Source: an uncultured Bacteroidales bacterium
GTDB lineage: Bacteria; Bacteroidota; Bacteroidia; Bacteroidales; Bacteroidaceae
Length of the DNA stretch: 64,000 bases
NCBI GenBank assembly: GCA_902788315.1
Contig: CADAJS010000015.1
Location: 1-64,000, forward strand
Direction of reading: 5' to 3'
In this document: piece by piece, positions 1 through 9,550 of the stretch
Layout: the number at the start of each line of letters is the position of its first letter
Position numbering within the stretch: the stretch's first letter is position 1
Position numbers and translations under genes: made by a program
The notes under the pieces: model-generated
The model's database searches: none
Seen by the model: the letters and a program-made list of their open reading frames with translations, nothing else
What the model was told of the DNA's origin: nothing

Positions 1-100
1 TTTTCGTGTTACTTTGTATATGGAGAGGACATCGTGTGCTCCGGCATGAAGTGTTCCCATCCTATGCCAACTGATAATAAAAACGAAAACCAGACCGACA
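1..100. other. upstream leader of the first gene, no gene seen
   Basis: These 100 bases precede the first complete gene. I see no coding frame with a recognisable product. The last 30 bases are A-rich, as Bacteroidota translation starts usually are. Any promoter probably lies at or before the window edge. Confidence 0.4.
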
Positions 101-3100
101 ATGAAACGTATTCTTCTCCTCCTCACCCTCCTGTCCTGCCTGCCCCTGACGGCACAGCAGACATATCGCGCCCGTGTGGTGGACGGCGTGACGGGCGAGG
201 CGCTGCCGTATGCCCAGGTGTATATCGCTGAAGGAAATGGCACACTGACCGACGGTGAGGGATGGTTCACCGTGGAAACCCAACCGACGGAGATGTTGCA
301 CGTGAGCTACATAGGCTATGACAGGATGGAAGTGAAAGCCTCTGACATCGGGAAGGAAATACGGCTACATCCTATGTCCACCACGATGCAGGAAGTGACA
401 GTGATGCCCGTGGAGACTATACTGAAGAAGATGCTCCAACGCCTGTGCCACGAATATGAAAGCAAGTGGTCGAAGAAAGGAAATTACTTTTACCGCCTAA
501 CGAATGACTATGCCGGGAAACAGGAGATGGTGGAGGCCTACATCAGTTCCCAAAACGCAGGATGTCTGCAAAATACTGCCTTGCTGGCAGGACGCAGGAT
601 GAAGGAGATGACATACACAGCCCGCAACTCGAACATCGCATTCACAAATCTGCAAACACTGATAGAGGCATCCCCCGTCGTTTATGATCAGATATCTGTG
701 AGAAAGCCGTCGTCGTGGAATGTCGTATGCCCGTTCCATGTTGGTATCGTGGGCTGGGATTTCACCGCAATGAGTACGACGACCCAGGGCAAACAGGTAA
801 CGGCGGTCTTCAAACAGGAGAAGTCAGGGGACATAGATCCCAGGACAAGGATTACATGTCAGTTCAGCTTCAGCCCGGCACATTATACGTTCACCGGAGA
901 AAGGCTGGAGGGCACTGATGGGAAGGCCATATATAAAATCACTATTACGGGACACATGAAAGCCCCCTTCATCGACGGCGTGGTTTATGTGGATGCCAAG
1001 AAGTTCCGTCTGCTGGCTTTTGAGGGTACGCTGCACAATGTAACTCTCGACCTGGAACGGGATTTTCGGAAGGAGTCGGCAGCCGTGACTCCCAGAATAC
1101 GCATCAACTACACTCACGACAGGGGCTATGCCGAGGTAGAGAGCATGGTGGTCACCATGGAGGCTGGCGACCTGAAGAGCCGGTCGGTGCTGATGAGCCT
1201 GGGCGAGAAGAAACTGCCGTTCAGGAATAAAGTCGAAGTGAAGGACAACCTGGTAGAGGCAATTGACCAGACCCGTGCCGACTCATCACTGTGGAATTTG
1301 GCAAACATACAACGTTCGGAGAAGGAAGAGGACCTTGTCCAGCGCAATGCGTTGGATGCATCGCTCATAAAGGACTGGCAATATGCAGACAAAGACGATA
1401 CATACGATGATGCAGGAGGGTTGCGTCCGTATCTGGAACGCTTGTCTGCCTTCGGACGAACAATTCCACAGGAGAAAGTCTATATCCACATGGACAACAC
1501 CTGTTACTTCCAGGGAGATACTATCTGGTTTGCGGCTTATACGAGAACGACGTCCACGGATACGCCCTCGAATGTAAGCGGAGTGCTGTATGTGGAACTG
1601 CTGAATCAGGACGGCTATCTGGTGGAGCGCAAGCTCATCGAGATGTACAAGGGGCGAGGCGCGGGATTCTTCGCCCTGAACAAGCAGATTCAGTACAGCG
1701 GCTTCTATGAGCTCAGGGCCTACACTCGCTGGCAGCTGAACTGGGGGCGATACGAACGCCACCATTCTCCGCTCGCCTCCGAATGGTTTATGGGAGGGAA
1801 GGAGTTGGAGCGGGATTTCTTCCGCGATTATGAAAAGTTGTATAGCCGCGTCTTCCCTGTCTATGACCGCCCGCTCAGTCCCGGCAACTACGAACGTGAC
1901 ATGACGCTTCGCGCCATGCGCCGCACGTTCAAGGACGATCCCGATGCGCCACAGCCTACGCTTACTCTCTTTCCCGAGGGTGGCAATTTGGTGGTAGGGG
2001 TACCCAATCGGATAGCGTTCGAGGCGACGATGAGTGACGGGGAATATCTACTCGGCACACTTTCCTCCCCCTCGGGGGAGGTGCAGGTGGGGGGCTTTGA
2101 CCGTGGGCGCGGGGTATTTACCATCGTGCCGGAGCGAGGGATGGAGCGGGAGGTTACGTTTACCACCGAGGACGGGCAGACGGTGAAGGCCCGGCTACCG
2201 AAGCCGGAGGAGCGGGGCGTGGCGCTGCAGGTGAGGCAGGAGGGGGACAGCACGCACATTGCGCTGCATCTGGCCGGAGTGTTGCCCGACAGCCTGGGGC
2301 TGACCATCATGCACGAAGGGAAAATATCATTCTTCTGCCCGATAAAAGAATGCACCGCCTCATTTGCAAATCAAAATGAAAGGGTAGAACTGGATATTCA
2401 GAACTCCACGTTGCCTTGTGGAGTCAATCAGGTAACGCTGTTCGACACGGAAGGACGCATCTGGGCAGACCGCCTGTTCTTTGTCCGAAAACGGGAGGAG
2501 ATGCAGCCTACACTCGACATCTCAGGAATGAAAGATGAGTATCAGCCATACGAGCCAATCACACTTGACGTCCAGGGACGCGGTACACGTGGACTGGTCT
2601 CCCTCACGGTGAGAGATTCCCATCAGAGCGACGCGCTCTACGACAATGCCAACATCTTGACGGAGATGCTGCTCTCCTCGGAAATACGCGGCTTCGTGCC
2701 CGACCCAGGATGGTATTTCGAGGCGGATGACAGCCTCCGGCGCGCGGCGCTCGACCTGCTGATGATGACCCAGGGCTGGCGACGCTTCGACTGGCGCGAC
2801 ATGGCGGTGCGAGGGGCGTGGGAACTGAAAGAACCCGACGAACAGACGCCAATCATCATAGGGACGGCCACACGCGGAACCGACGCCTTACAGGAAAAGA
2901 TGCGGCACGAGCGCATAAGCCGGCAAGCTCAGGAAGCGTTGTACTCTATGGAAGCGCAGAGCATAATCCAAGGGAGAAAGAAGGAAGAACTGTCTAAGGC
3001 GGAATTGGAGAGACTCGAGCAAGTGGAAGCCGAGTACATGATGCAAAATTACATCGCGGACAGTGACATTGCCGCAAGCTCTAAGAATGATGTGTACCGT

Positions 3101-4255
3101 AGGTATGGACTTGACCGCCCAATAAAAGACGAACTTAGTGTACATGCAGAATATGTGACTGTAAAAGACAGCGGCACGGTGAAACCGGAGGTGGTGGAGG
3201 CTGTCACACATGAGGGTAGTTTCCGCATCCAGTTGCCACGTGATTTTGGAAAGGCGATTTTCTTCCTTTCGTTGGCCGACAAGAAAAGCGTGGACGCAAC
3301 AGACGGCAAGCCATACAACTGGGTGGTTCCGGTAAATCGGAATGCCGCATTTGCAGAATACAAGGCCCGCATACACTGGCCATACCCCAGGTTCGTAAAA
3401 CCATACGACCACTATCAGAAAGTATTCAAAGAGCCAAAGCCGCTTGACAGGCAGACGAAAGACATCTATGACATCGACACACACCAGATGGAGGAACTGG
3501 CAGTGACTGCCAAGCGAGGCATGAACAGACAGTTTACAGACTCGCAGCCAGCCTTTTCCGTGGATGCCTATGAGGCATGGAACCACGCAGAGGATGCAGG
3601 CATGCCAGTTGATGTCATGGATGTGAAGCGCATAGCACGCTCCTACCTGGGCGACTTCGGCATGGAAGGACTTACGGATGCAGCCAGCGACAGTATGATA
3701 CAGATACGCTACGGCCTGAGTCCTACTCGTCGTGCCCTGCCCCAATATATAGGCATCCCGGCAGATTCGCTCTACTCTCCCAAATACCTGACTTCACTGC
3801 CAACCAGTTTCAAGTTCTCTCCGGGCGAGGCTAAAGACTATTTTGGAGACCCTGCCGAGTATGAGAATCCCAAGGGACGGTTTGACAGATATGTCATTTA
3901 TACAGACTACTGTCCACGTCTCGACGGCAGCAAGCGATACACAGATAATAAGGTGGAGACATTTGTGGCCGTTTATCCTATCTATGACGGCGGGCGGCGT
4001 GATGTCTATCGCGATCGTTACTATCTCCTCGACGGTTTTGCCCGTCCAGCCGAGTTCTACAGCCCCGACTACAGCCGCCAGGCAACGCCCGAGGTGCCCA
4101 CCGACTATCGCCGCACCCTCTACTGGAATCCTCGTCTCCGGTTAGACAGCGAGGGTCGCGCGCGCGTTACCTTATATAATAACAGCCACACGACGCAGAT
4201 CGAGGTGGAAGCCGCAGGCCAGGCCGCAGACGGCACGCTGCTGTGGAATCAATAA
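101..4255 (+). CDS. large exported protein with carboxypeptidase-regulatory-like and MG2-like domains
   Basis: This 1384-residue protein starts with a clear signal peptide (MKRILLLLTLLSCLPLTAQQ), so it is exported. Residues about 21-95 form a carboxypeptidase-regulatory-like beta sandwich (VVDGVTGEALPYAQVYI, then VSYIGY), the module often found at the N-terminus of TonB-dependent receptors. Around residues 455-560, QEKVYIHMDNTCYFQGDTIW followed by ELLNQDG resembles the MG2 domain of alpha-2-macroglobulin-like proteins. The far C-terminus (LYWNPRLRLDSEGRARV) is a beta-rich segment common in Bacteroidota proteins of this build. I see no plug or barrel of a true TonB receptor, so I do not call it one. 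It may be an envelope scaffold or inhibitor-like protein, but the role is unknown. It is convergent with the SGNH hydrolase gene and shares no operon on this strand inside the window. Confidence 0.75.
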   Translation: MKRILLLLTLLSCLPLTAQQTYRARVVDGVTGEALPYAQVYIAEGNGTLTDGEGWFTVETQPTEMLHVSYIGYDRMEVKASDIGKEIRLHPMSTTMQEVTVMPVETILKKMLQRLCHEYESKWSKKGNYFYRLTNDYAGKQEMVEAYISSQNAGCLQNTALLAGRRMKEMTYTARNSNIAFTNLQTLIEASPVVYDQISVRKPSSWNVVCPFHVGIVGWDFTAMSTTTQGKQVTAVFKQEKSGDIDPRTRITCQFSFSPAHYTFTGERLEGTDGKAIYKITITGHMKAPFIDGVVYVDAKKFRLLAFEGTLHNVTLDLERDFRKESAAVTPRIRINYTHDRGYAEVESMVVTMEAGDLKSRSVLMSLGEKKLPFRNKVEVKDNLVEAIDQTRADSSLWNLANIQRSEKEEDLVQRNALDASLIKDWQYADKDDTYDDAGGLRPYLERLSAFGRTIPQEKVYIHMDNTCYFQGDTIWFAAYTRTTSTDTPSNVSGVLYVELLNQDGYLVERKLIEMYKGRGAGFFALNKQIQYSGFYELRAYTRWQLNWGRYERHHSPLASEWFMGGKELERDFFRDYEKLYSRVFPVYDRPLSPGNYERDMTLRAMRRTFKDDPDAPQPTLTLFPEGGNLVVGVPNRIAFEATMSDGEYLLGTLSSPSGEVQVGGFDRGRGVFTIVPERGMEREVTFTTEDGQTVKARLPKPEERGVALQVRQEGDSTHIALHLAGVLPDSLGLTIMHEGKISFFCPIKECTASFANQNERVELDIQNSTLPCGVNQVTLFDTEGRIWADRLFFVRKREEMQPTLDISGMKDEYQPYEPITLDVQGRGTRGLVSLTVRDSHQSDALYDNANILTEMLLSSEIRGFVPDPGWYFEADDSLRRAALDLLMMTQGWRRFDWRDMAVRGAWELKEPDEQTPIIIGTATRGTDALQEKMRHERISRQAQEALYSMEAQSIIQGRKKEELSKAELERLEQVEAEYMMQNYIADSDIAASSKNDVYRRYGLDRPIKDELSVHAEYVTVKDSGTVKPEVVEAVTHEGSFRIQLPRDFGKAIFFLSLADKKSVDATDGKPYNWVVPVNRNAAFAEYKARIHWPYPRFVKPYDHYQKVFKEPKPLDRQTKDIYDIDTHQMEELAVTAKRGMNRQFTDSQPAFSVDAYEAWNHAEDAGMPVDVMDVKRIARSYLGDFGMEGLTDAASDSMIQIRYGLSPTRRALPQYIGIPADSLYSPKYLTSLPTSFKFSPGEAKDYFGDPAEYENPKGRFDRYVIYTDYCPRLDGSKRYTDNKVETFVAVYPIYDGGRRDVYRDRYYLLDGFARPAEFYSPDYSRQATPEVPTDYRRTLYWNPRLRLDSEGRARVTLYNNSHTTQIEVEAAGQAADGTLLWNQ

Positions 4256-4336
4256 ACCCGATTCGGATTGATGGGGAATGGAGATGGGGGGCTTCACGCT
4301 TGAGGCGAAGAGCGCATGGGTCCCCTGGTTCCTGTT

Positions 4337-5155
4337 TCACGGCTTCATCGCCTTCTCGGTGGCAAGGAAGTGGAGCTGATAGAGGCCCACGTTGGCATAG
4401 CCGTCATAGTTCATGTGGAGGTTGTCCTTCAGATAGAAGCGGTCCTTCGTCTCGGGCGTGAGGACGGGGAGCGAAAACTGATCGAAGAACTTCACTCCCT
4501 GAAGTCCTGCCACCTGGCGCTGCAGGCTGACGTAGTAGCCGAAGTTGTGCCCTGTCTTGTTCGTCTCCGTGCTGGCGGGGTCGTAGCCGCCCGTGTTCCA
4601 CCAGAAGGGCAGGGAGCCGAAGACGTAGATGGTGGCCTCGGGATTCACCTCGCGTAGCTTCCGGATGCAGTAGTTCAATCCGCCACACTGTGTGACGAGC
4701 TTCGACTGGTCGTAGCCGTCGGCCTCGGTATAGTCCTGCGGCGTGCCGGGCTCGCGGTTGTTGGTGTAGTCGTTGGTGCTGGCCCAGAGGATGTAGATGT
4801 CGTGCTGCCGGGCGCGGTTCACCTGGTCGAGTACCGATCCCTGGAGCGACGAGAAGCCATAGCCGCCGTGGCCATAGTCGGTAACGTGCATGTCGAGGTA
4901 CTCGCTCCACATGAGTTTGGCTGCCTGGCTCTCCTTGTTCACGGAGAGGCTTCCGCCGAAGACGGCCACCGACTTTCCGCGGTTCTTGCTGAAGCGGCAC
5001 AGCCGCTTGACCTTCAGCATGAGCGATGAATCGACGAGCTCGCAGCCGAGTGCTTTCAGCTCGTGTATGTTGTGGGGGATGTCCTGGGCCTGTGCCGGAC
5101 AGAGAGGCGCAATGAGCCATAGGGCACAAAGCAGGAGATGACGGGTGGGTTTCAT
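4337..5155 (-). CDS. SGNH/GDSL-family hydrolase, exported
   Basis: A 272-residue protein with a signal peptide ending near AQAQ. It carries the SGNH blocks: the nucleophile Ser69 sits in FGGSLS, a glycine block lies near 96-100 (GHGGYG), Asn128 is in STND, and Asp244 and His247 are in KDNLH. SGNH enzymes hydrolyse esters, often acetyl groups on carbohydrates or lipids; the substrate here is unknown. The gene lies 11 bases after the CvfB-like gene on the same strand and is probably the last gene of that operon. The first block reads GGS rather than GDS, which is common in divergent members. A sugar acetylesterase is plausible given the rhamnosidase upstream, but that is inference. Confidence 0.8.
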   Translation of the reverse strand: MKPTRHLLLCALWLIAPLCPAQAQDIPHNIHELKALGCELVDSSLMLKVKRLCRFSKNRGKSVAVFGGSLSVNKESQAAKLMWSEYLDMHVTDYGHGGYGFSSLQGSVLDQVNRARQHDIYILWASTNDYTNNREPGTPQDYTEADGYDQSKLVTQCGGLNYCIRKLREVNPEATIYVFGSLPFWWNTGGYDPASTETNKTGHNFGYYVSLQRQVAGLQGVKFFDQFSLPVLTPETKDRFYLKDNLHMNYDGYANVGLYQLHFLATEKAMKP

Positions 5156-5166
5156 TGTTTCTCGGT

Positions 5167-6027
5167 TTACTGGTTCAGTGTTATTCCTTTTTCTGAGAGT
5201 TGGATGAGGCGACGCTTGTAGAGGTCGCCCACGGCTTTCTTGAACACCTTCTTGCTGACGCCGAAGGTAGCGTATATCTCCTCGGGCGGTGTCTTGTCGC
5301 CCAGCGGTGCCTGGCCGCCATGGGACTTCAGATAGTCGAGGAGGACGGTGGCAAAGTCGTGGACGGCCCGCCCGCCTGTGGGCTGCAGGGCAAGGTCGAG
5401 CTTGCCGTCGGGGCGCACCTGGGATACGTAGGCCCGGAGGCGGTCTCCCGTCTGGACATGGCGGAACAGCTGGTCGTCATATAGGAGGCCGCCATAGCGG
5501 CCCTCGACGATGGCTTTCAGCCCGAGGTCTGTCTTCTGCCATACGAGGATGTCCACTTCGTCGCCCTCGCGGTAGGGTGGCATCGAGGTGTCCAGGTATC
5601 GCTCCACCTTTGCGCTGGCCACGATGCGGTAGGTCTCGGGGTCGATGTGCAGGTGGACGATATAGCTGTGTCCCTTCTGCATCTTCATCTTCTGCTCGCG
5701 GAAGGGGACAAAGAGGTCCTTCTGTGGTCCCCAGTGTAGAAAAGCGCCGAAGTTGTTCACCCACGATACCTCGAGGTATGCGAACTCGTCCACCATAGCC
5801 AGCGGACGGTGCATGGTGGCCACGAGGCGCTCCTCCTGGTCCAGATAGAGAAAAACTTCGAGCAGGGTGCCCGTCTCGATGGGCTGGGGCTGTGCCTCGT
5901 CCACCTCGCTTGTGGGCAGCAGCACCTCCGTGCGCCGTCCGCGGATGGTGCCTTCGAGGTAGTATCCGAAGTCCACTTGCTTCGCCACGGGCAGGCTGTT
6001 CATGCGTCCTAATTGCAGTTCGTTCAT
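5167..6027 (-). CDS. CvfB-family S1 RNA-binding protein
   Basis: At 286 residues this matches the usual length of CvfB/YitL proteins, which are built of S1-type OB folds plus a C-terminal winged helix. The first S1-like unit runs from about residue 15 (GYYLEGTIRGRRTEVLLPTSEV). The second begins near 85 (LEVSWVNNFGAFLHWG), and a third near 160 ends with AYVSQVRPDGKLDLALQP. The tail, about 225-286 (EEIYATFGVSKKVFKKAVG), looks like the winged helix. No signal peptide is present, so it is cytoplasmic. Family members bind RNA and affect virulence-gene expression in Staphylococcus; the role in Bacteroidota is unclear. An internal start at the second Met (MNSLPVAKQ) is possible. Confidence 0.88.
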   Translation of the reverse strand: MNELQLGRMNSLPVAKQVDFGYYLEGTIRGRRTEVLLPTSEVDEAQPQPIETGTLLEVFLYLDQEERLVATMHRPLAMVDEFAYLEVSWVNNFGAFLHWGPQKDLFVPFREQKMKMQKGHSYIVHLHIDPETYRIVASAKVERYLDTSMPPYREGDEVDILVWQKTDLGLKAIVEGRYGGLLYDDQLFRHVQTGDRLRAYVSQVRPDGKLDLALQPTGGRAVHDFATVLLDYLKSHGGQAPLGDKTPPEEIYATFGVSKKVFKKAVGDLYKRRLIQLSEKGITLNQ

Positions 6028-6085
6028 GTTTGAAGCTTTCTTGCAATCTCTCCGATTGGATGAGATAGGCCGGGAGGAGTGATTG

Positions 6086-6120
6086 TGAATTATGAATTAT
6101 GAATTATGAATTATGAATTA
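6086..6120. repeat. 7-base tandem repeat (TGAATTA x5)
   Basis: Five perfect, uninterrupted copies of TGAATTA lie between the CvfB-like and LolD-like genes and supply the stop codon and last residue of the LolD-like gene. Because that frame stops in the first unit it enters, copy-number change would not alter the protein. It could change the spacing to the downstream gene. Confidence 0.95.
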
Positions 6121-6770
6121 AGCATTAGCATTCCGTCCATCATGTGGATGGTGCGGTCGGTCATGCCGGCCAGTGTCTCGTCGTGTGTGACGATGACGAA
6201 GGTCTGGCCGAAGCGGTCTCGTAGGTCGAAGAAGAGGCGGTGAAGCTCCTCCTTGTTCTGGCTGTCGAGGCTTCCGCTGGGCTCGTCGGCCATGACCACC
6301 GAGGGGTTGTTCATCAGTGCCCGGGCCACGGCTACGCGCTGCTTCTCGCCTCCCGAGAGCTCGTTGGGCTTGTGGGTGGCACGTTCCTGCAGCCCCATGA
6401 AGGCGAGCAGCTCCGTGGCTCGCTGTTCGGCCTCGCGCCGTCCCGCGCCTCCGATGAAGGCCGGTATCATGACGTTTTCCAGTGCCGTGAACTCGGGCAG
6501 GAGCTGGTGGAACTGGAAGACGAAGCCGATATGCTGGTTCCGGAAGAGTGCCAGTCGCTTCTCGCCGAGGCGGCTCACGTCCTGTCCGTCGATGAGTGTC
6601 TGCCCGCTGTCGGGGCGGTCCAGGGTACCCATAATCTGCAGCAGGGTGGTCTTGCCTGCGCCGCTCGGTCCCACGATGGAGACAATCTCGCCCCGTGCGA
6701 TGTCCAGGTCGATGCCGCGCAACACCTGCAGGGAGCCGAAGCTCTTGGTTATTCCTCTTAGCTGTATCAT
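6111..6770 (-). CDS. LolD-like ABC transporter ATP-binding protein
   Basis: A 219-residue ABC ATPase with all key motifs: Walker A GPSGAGKT at 34-41, Q-loop near 86, signature LSGGE at 138-142, Walker [10 protein letters not shown] at 158-166 and the switch His196. The [25 protein letters not shown] stretch is split here by family convention as [12 protein letters not shown] and [13 protein letters not shown]; both are typical of the LolD/MacB/FtsE group. LolD powers extraction of lipoproteins from the inner membrane with LolC/E, and related ATPases serve other envelope exporters. No LolC/E-type permease lies next to it, so the partner is elsewhere and the exact assignment is by sequence type only. 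It follows the GH78 gene by 26 bases on the same strand. Confidence 0.85.
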   Translation of the reverse strand: MIQLRGITKSFGSLQVLRGIDLDIARGEIVSIVGPSGAGKTTLLQIMGTLDRPDSGQTLIDGQDVSRLGEKRLALFRNQHIGFVFQFHQLLPEFTALENVMIPAFIGGAGRREAEQRATELLAFMGLQERATHKPNELSGGEKQRVAVARALMNNPSVVMADEPSGSLDSQNKEELHRLFFDLRDRFGQTFVIVTHDETLAGMTDRTIHMMDGMLMLNS

Positions 6771-6796
6771 GATGTTTCTGACTTATACCTTACGTA

Positions 6797-9529
6797 TTAC
6801 AGGTGATAGATGATGCGATACGAACCACTCTGTAGCTCGATGGGCTTCTTGGGATCGTACGTCGTGGGCGGTGTCTGCGGCCTCTTGTCGCGTTGGTCGT
6901 GATTGTAGATGAGTCCGTAGCGCATCAGCCCTGAGGGCGGAATCTCGGCACTGCGTGCCTCGAAGGGAACTTCGATGGTGGCTGTGGTGCCGGCCGGGAT
7001 GACCACCTTGAGATCGAAGGTCTGCTTGCCCAGCGTCCAGTCGATTTTTATGTCGCCATAGGGCGTGGGCTTGCTGCATCGCACGAACGAGATGCCGTCG
7101 GCCATCTGCGGACGGATGAAGAAGTGTCGATAGGCGGGCTGTGCCTCGTCGGCCACGATGCCGGCCAGTGCCTGATAGAACCAGGAGCCGATGCCGTTGT
7201 AGCAGTTGTGTATGCGGCTGCGGCGTGCGTTCCAGTGCTCCCATGTCGTCGTGGCTCCGTTCTCGATCATGTAGAGGTAGCCAGGGAAGGAACGCTTCTT
7301 GAGCATGTCGTACATCAGCTGTGCTTCGCCGGCCTCGGTGAGCCATTGTGTCAGGATGGGTATGCCCACCAGTCCGGTGAAGAGGTGTCCTTCGAAGCGG
7401 TTGTAGGTGAGGTCGCGCAGGGACTGATTCACCCGAGCTTTCAGGTTGTCGGGCGTGGCTCCTACGAGCAGGGGGAAGGCCTGGTCCAGCTGCAGCCCGT
7501 TGGCGTAGTACTTATCCTTCGGATGATAGAAGGCAGCATGGATGCGTCGGTTCGTCTCGGCCTGCTTCTCGGCGTATAGCTTCTGCTCTTCGGTCTTGCC
7601 CAGCACGCCAGCCGTCTTGGCTATAATGCCGTACACCCAGCTCATGGAGCACGAGTTCACGTCGTTGATGCTCTCCTCCTCGTGCTGGTACTCCTCGTTG
7701 GGCAGTGCCCAGTCGCCCAGGAACCAGTGGTGCATGCGGCTGTTGGGCCAGCGGTTGTCCAGTGTGAGCAGTCCGTCGGTCATATACTGCTCGGCAAACT
7801 CGGCGTAGCGCTTCATGCGGGGATAGTATTTCTCGAGGATGTCCTTGCTGCCATATTGCAGATAGGTTTGCCACGGGGCGTTGGCGATGAAGGCCAGCCA
7901 GTACGGGCCGCCGCCGCAAGCCGAGAACGAGGGAGCGGTGTGGGGCAGGTCGCCGTTGGGCAGCTGCTCGTCGCCGTAGGCCTGCAGCCAGTTTACATAG
8001 AGGGGGTACATGTCGTACATCAGCTGGGCAGAGAGCGTGGACGAGTTGCCGTCGCCGCCATAGCCCTGGCGCTCCATGTGGGGGCAGTCCACCATGTAAC
8101 CGCTCTGGGTGAGACACTGGAAGGTGTAGTGAATCATGTTGTGGATGGCGTTGATCTCGTCATCGTTGCAGACGAAGGACGACTGGTTTCTATAGCCCGT
8201 GTGGATGAGGGATGAGGTGATGTCGGTATATTCCGGTGCCTGGTCGAGGCCTTGAATCTTGATGTAGCGGTAGGCGTGGTAGTTGAATTTGTTCGTGAAC
8301 ACCTCCTCTTCGCCATTGCCGATGGCGATATAGTGGTCGGTGAAGACGCCTGCCTCGAAGTCACCGTTGAGCCCCAGCATGTCACAGTAGCTGATGGTGA
8401 TGTGCTGTCCCGGACGCAGGCGGCCCAGCCGTACCTCGGTCCATCCCACGACGCTCTTGCCCATGTCCACCATCCACGTGCCGGGAGAGAAGTAGCGGAT
8501 GCCTTGTGGGCGCAGGCGTTCCATGATGCGGTTGGGCTCGCACATCATCGGTGTGATGGGCATGTCGGGCACCTTGGCCTCGATAGCCTGCTGCCATGTG
8601 GCGCCTTCCAGAGAGGAGAGTGTGAGGTCTGTCAGTAGCTCGCCGGCCTTTACCACTTCGCCGTCAAAGCGGATGCGCGTCCAGCTGCCCGGGCTGTAGT
8701 AACCGCTCTGGCGAGCCTTCCACGTCTTGTCGGTGGTGACGAGTGTCTGCCACTCAGTGCCGTTGTCCGTGGCATCGATTTCGGCCATGACGTATGGGCC
8801 GCCGCCCACGGGGCCGCGTCCTGCTGCGTCATACCATCCCTTGCCAAGCCAGATGACAAGGTCGTTAGGCCCCTGCTGGAGAAGGCCCGTCACGTCGTAC
8901 GTCATACTTGGGTAGCGTTTGTCATAGGGCACTACGGCTGGAACCAGCACGTCGTTGCTTACGCGCTGTCCGTTCAGGTATATCTCGTGGTAGCCCAGCG
9001 TGCAGATGTGCAGATAGGCCGCCTTTCGTGTCTGGGGGATATTGAAGGTCTTCCACAGCATGGGCAGGGCTGTCGTGTCGCTGCGTTCCATGCCGATGAA
9101 GGCTCCGTGCCAGTCGGCACGTTCCAGCAGGCCCACCGTGAAGCGGGCCGTGGCACTCCATCCCGACTCCTTGTCTTGCTCGTCCCATACCTTAACCTTC
9201 CAGTACACCTGGCTGCGCGAGGTGAGGGGCTTGCCGGCATAGTCCACCCAGATGGACTGGTCGGACTTCACCTTGCCGCTGTTCCAGAGGTCTGCTTTCT
9301 CCTCGCTCAGCAGCTCCGGCGTGGTGGCGGCCAGGATGTGGTAGGCCGTCTGGCGGATACCGTTGCGTTCCGTGGGAATCTGCCAGCTCAGGTGGGGCTG
9401 TACTGTACTGATGCCGCAGGGGTTGGCCAGCATCTCACATTTCAGGTTACTTGTGCGAATGGCGTTCGCTGTCATGGCTGCCAGAGCCAGGAGTGTGAGG
9501 ACGAGTCCTCTGTGCAATCTTCTAATCAT
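6797..9529 (-). CDS. GH78 alpha-L-rhamnosidase
   Basis: A 910-residue exported enzyme (signal peptide ending near TANA) that should release alpha-linked L-rhamnose from plant or bacterial glycans. The order fits GH78: an N-terminal fibronectin-like region (residues about 25-130, CGISTVQPHLSWQIP), a beta-sandwich with the DVTGLLQQGPNDLVIWLGKGW stretch (shown here as DVTGLLQQGPNDL then VIWLGKGWY), and a catalytic alpha/alpha barrel. The barrel has DCPHMERQGYGGD near residue 480, the acidic motif carrying the general acid, and TTTWEHWN near 762. A C-terminal beta domain follows. It sits between the acyltransferase and LolD-like genes on one strand. No SusC/SusD pair is nearby, so it is not in a classical polysaccharide utilisation locus within this window. 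Confidence 0.9.
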   Translation of the reverse strand: MIRRLHRGLVLTLLALAAMTANAIRTSNLKCEMLANPCGISTVQPHLSWQIPTERNGIRQTAYHILAATTPELLSEEKADLWNSGKVKSDQSIWVDYAGKPLTSRSQVYWKVKVWDEQDKESGWSATARFTVGLLERADWHGAFIGMERSDTTALPMLWKTFNIPQTRKAAYLHICTLGYHEIYLNGQRVSNDVLVPAVVPYDKRYPSMTYDVTGLLQQGPNDLVIWLGKGWYDAAGRGPVGGGPYVMAEIDATDNGTEWQTLVTTDKTWKARQSGYYSPGSWTRIRFDGEVVKAGELLTDLTLSSLEGATWQQAIEAKVPDMPITPMMCEPNRIMERLRPQGIRYFSPGTWMVDMGKSVVGWTEVRLGRLRPGQHITISYCDMLGLNGDFEAGVFTDHYIAIGNGEEEVFTNKFNYHAYRYIKIQGLDQAPEYTDITSSLIHTGYRNQSSFVCNDDEINAIHNMIHYTFQCLTQSGYMVDCPHMERQGYGGDGNSSTLSAQLMYDMYPLYVNWLQAYGDEQLPNGDLPHTAPSFSACGGGPYWLAFIANAPWQTYLQYGSKDILEKYYPRMKRYAEFAEQYMTDGLLTLDNRWPNSRMHHWFLGDWALPNEEYQHEEESINDVNSCSMSWVYGIIAKTAGVLGKTEEQKLYAEKQAETNRRIHAAFYHPKDKYYANGLQLDQAFPLLVGATPDNLKARVNQSLRDLTYNRFEGHLFTGLVGIPILTQWLTEAGEAQLMYDMLKKRSFPGYLYMIENGATTTWEHWNARRSRIHNCYNGIGSWFYQALAGIVADEAQPAYRHFFIRPQMADGISFVRCSKPTPYGDIKIDWTLGKQTFDLKVVIPAGTTATIEVPFEARSAEIPPSGLMRYGLIYNHDQRDKRPQTPPTTYDPKKPIELQSGSYRIIYHL

Positions 9530-9550
9530 ATCTTTTATCCGTTTGTAATA

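Noticed and set aside
2888..3745. A 285-codon frame antisense to the first gene
   Set aside because: Cys/His-rich composition typical of antisense frames and no domain or promoter.
101..4255. TonB-dependent receptor
   Set aside because: Only the regulatory-like N-terminal module is shared; there is no plug domain or outer-membrane barrel.
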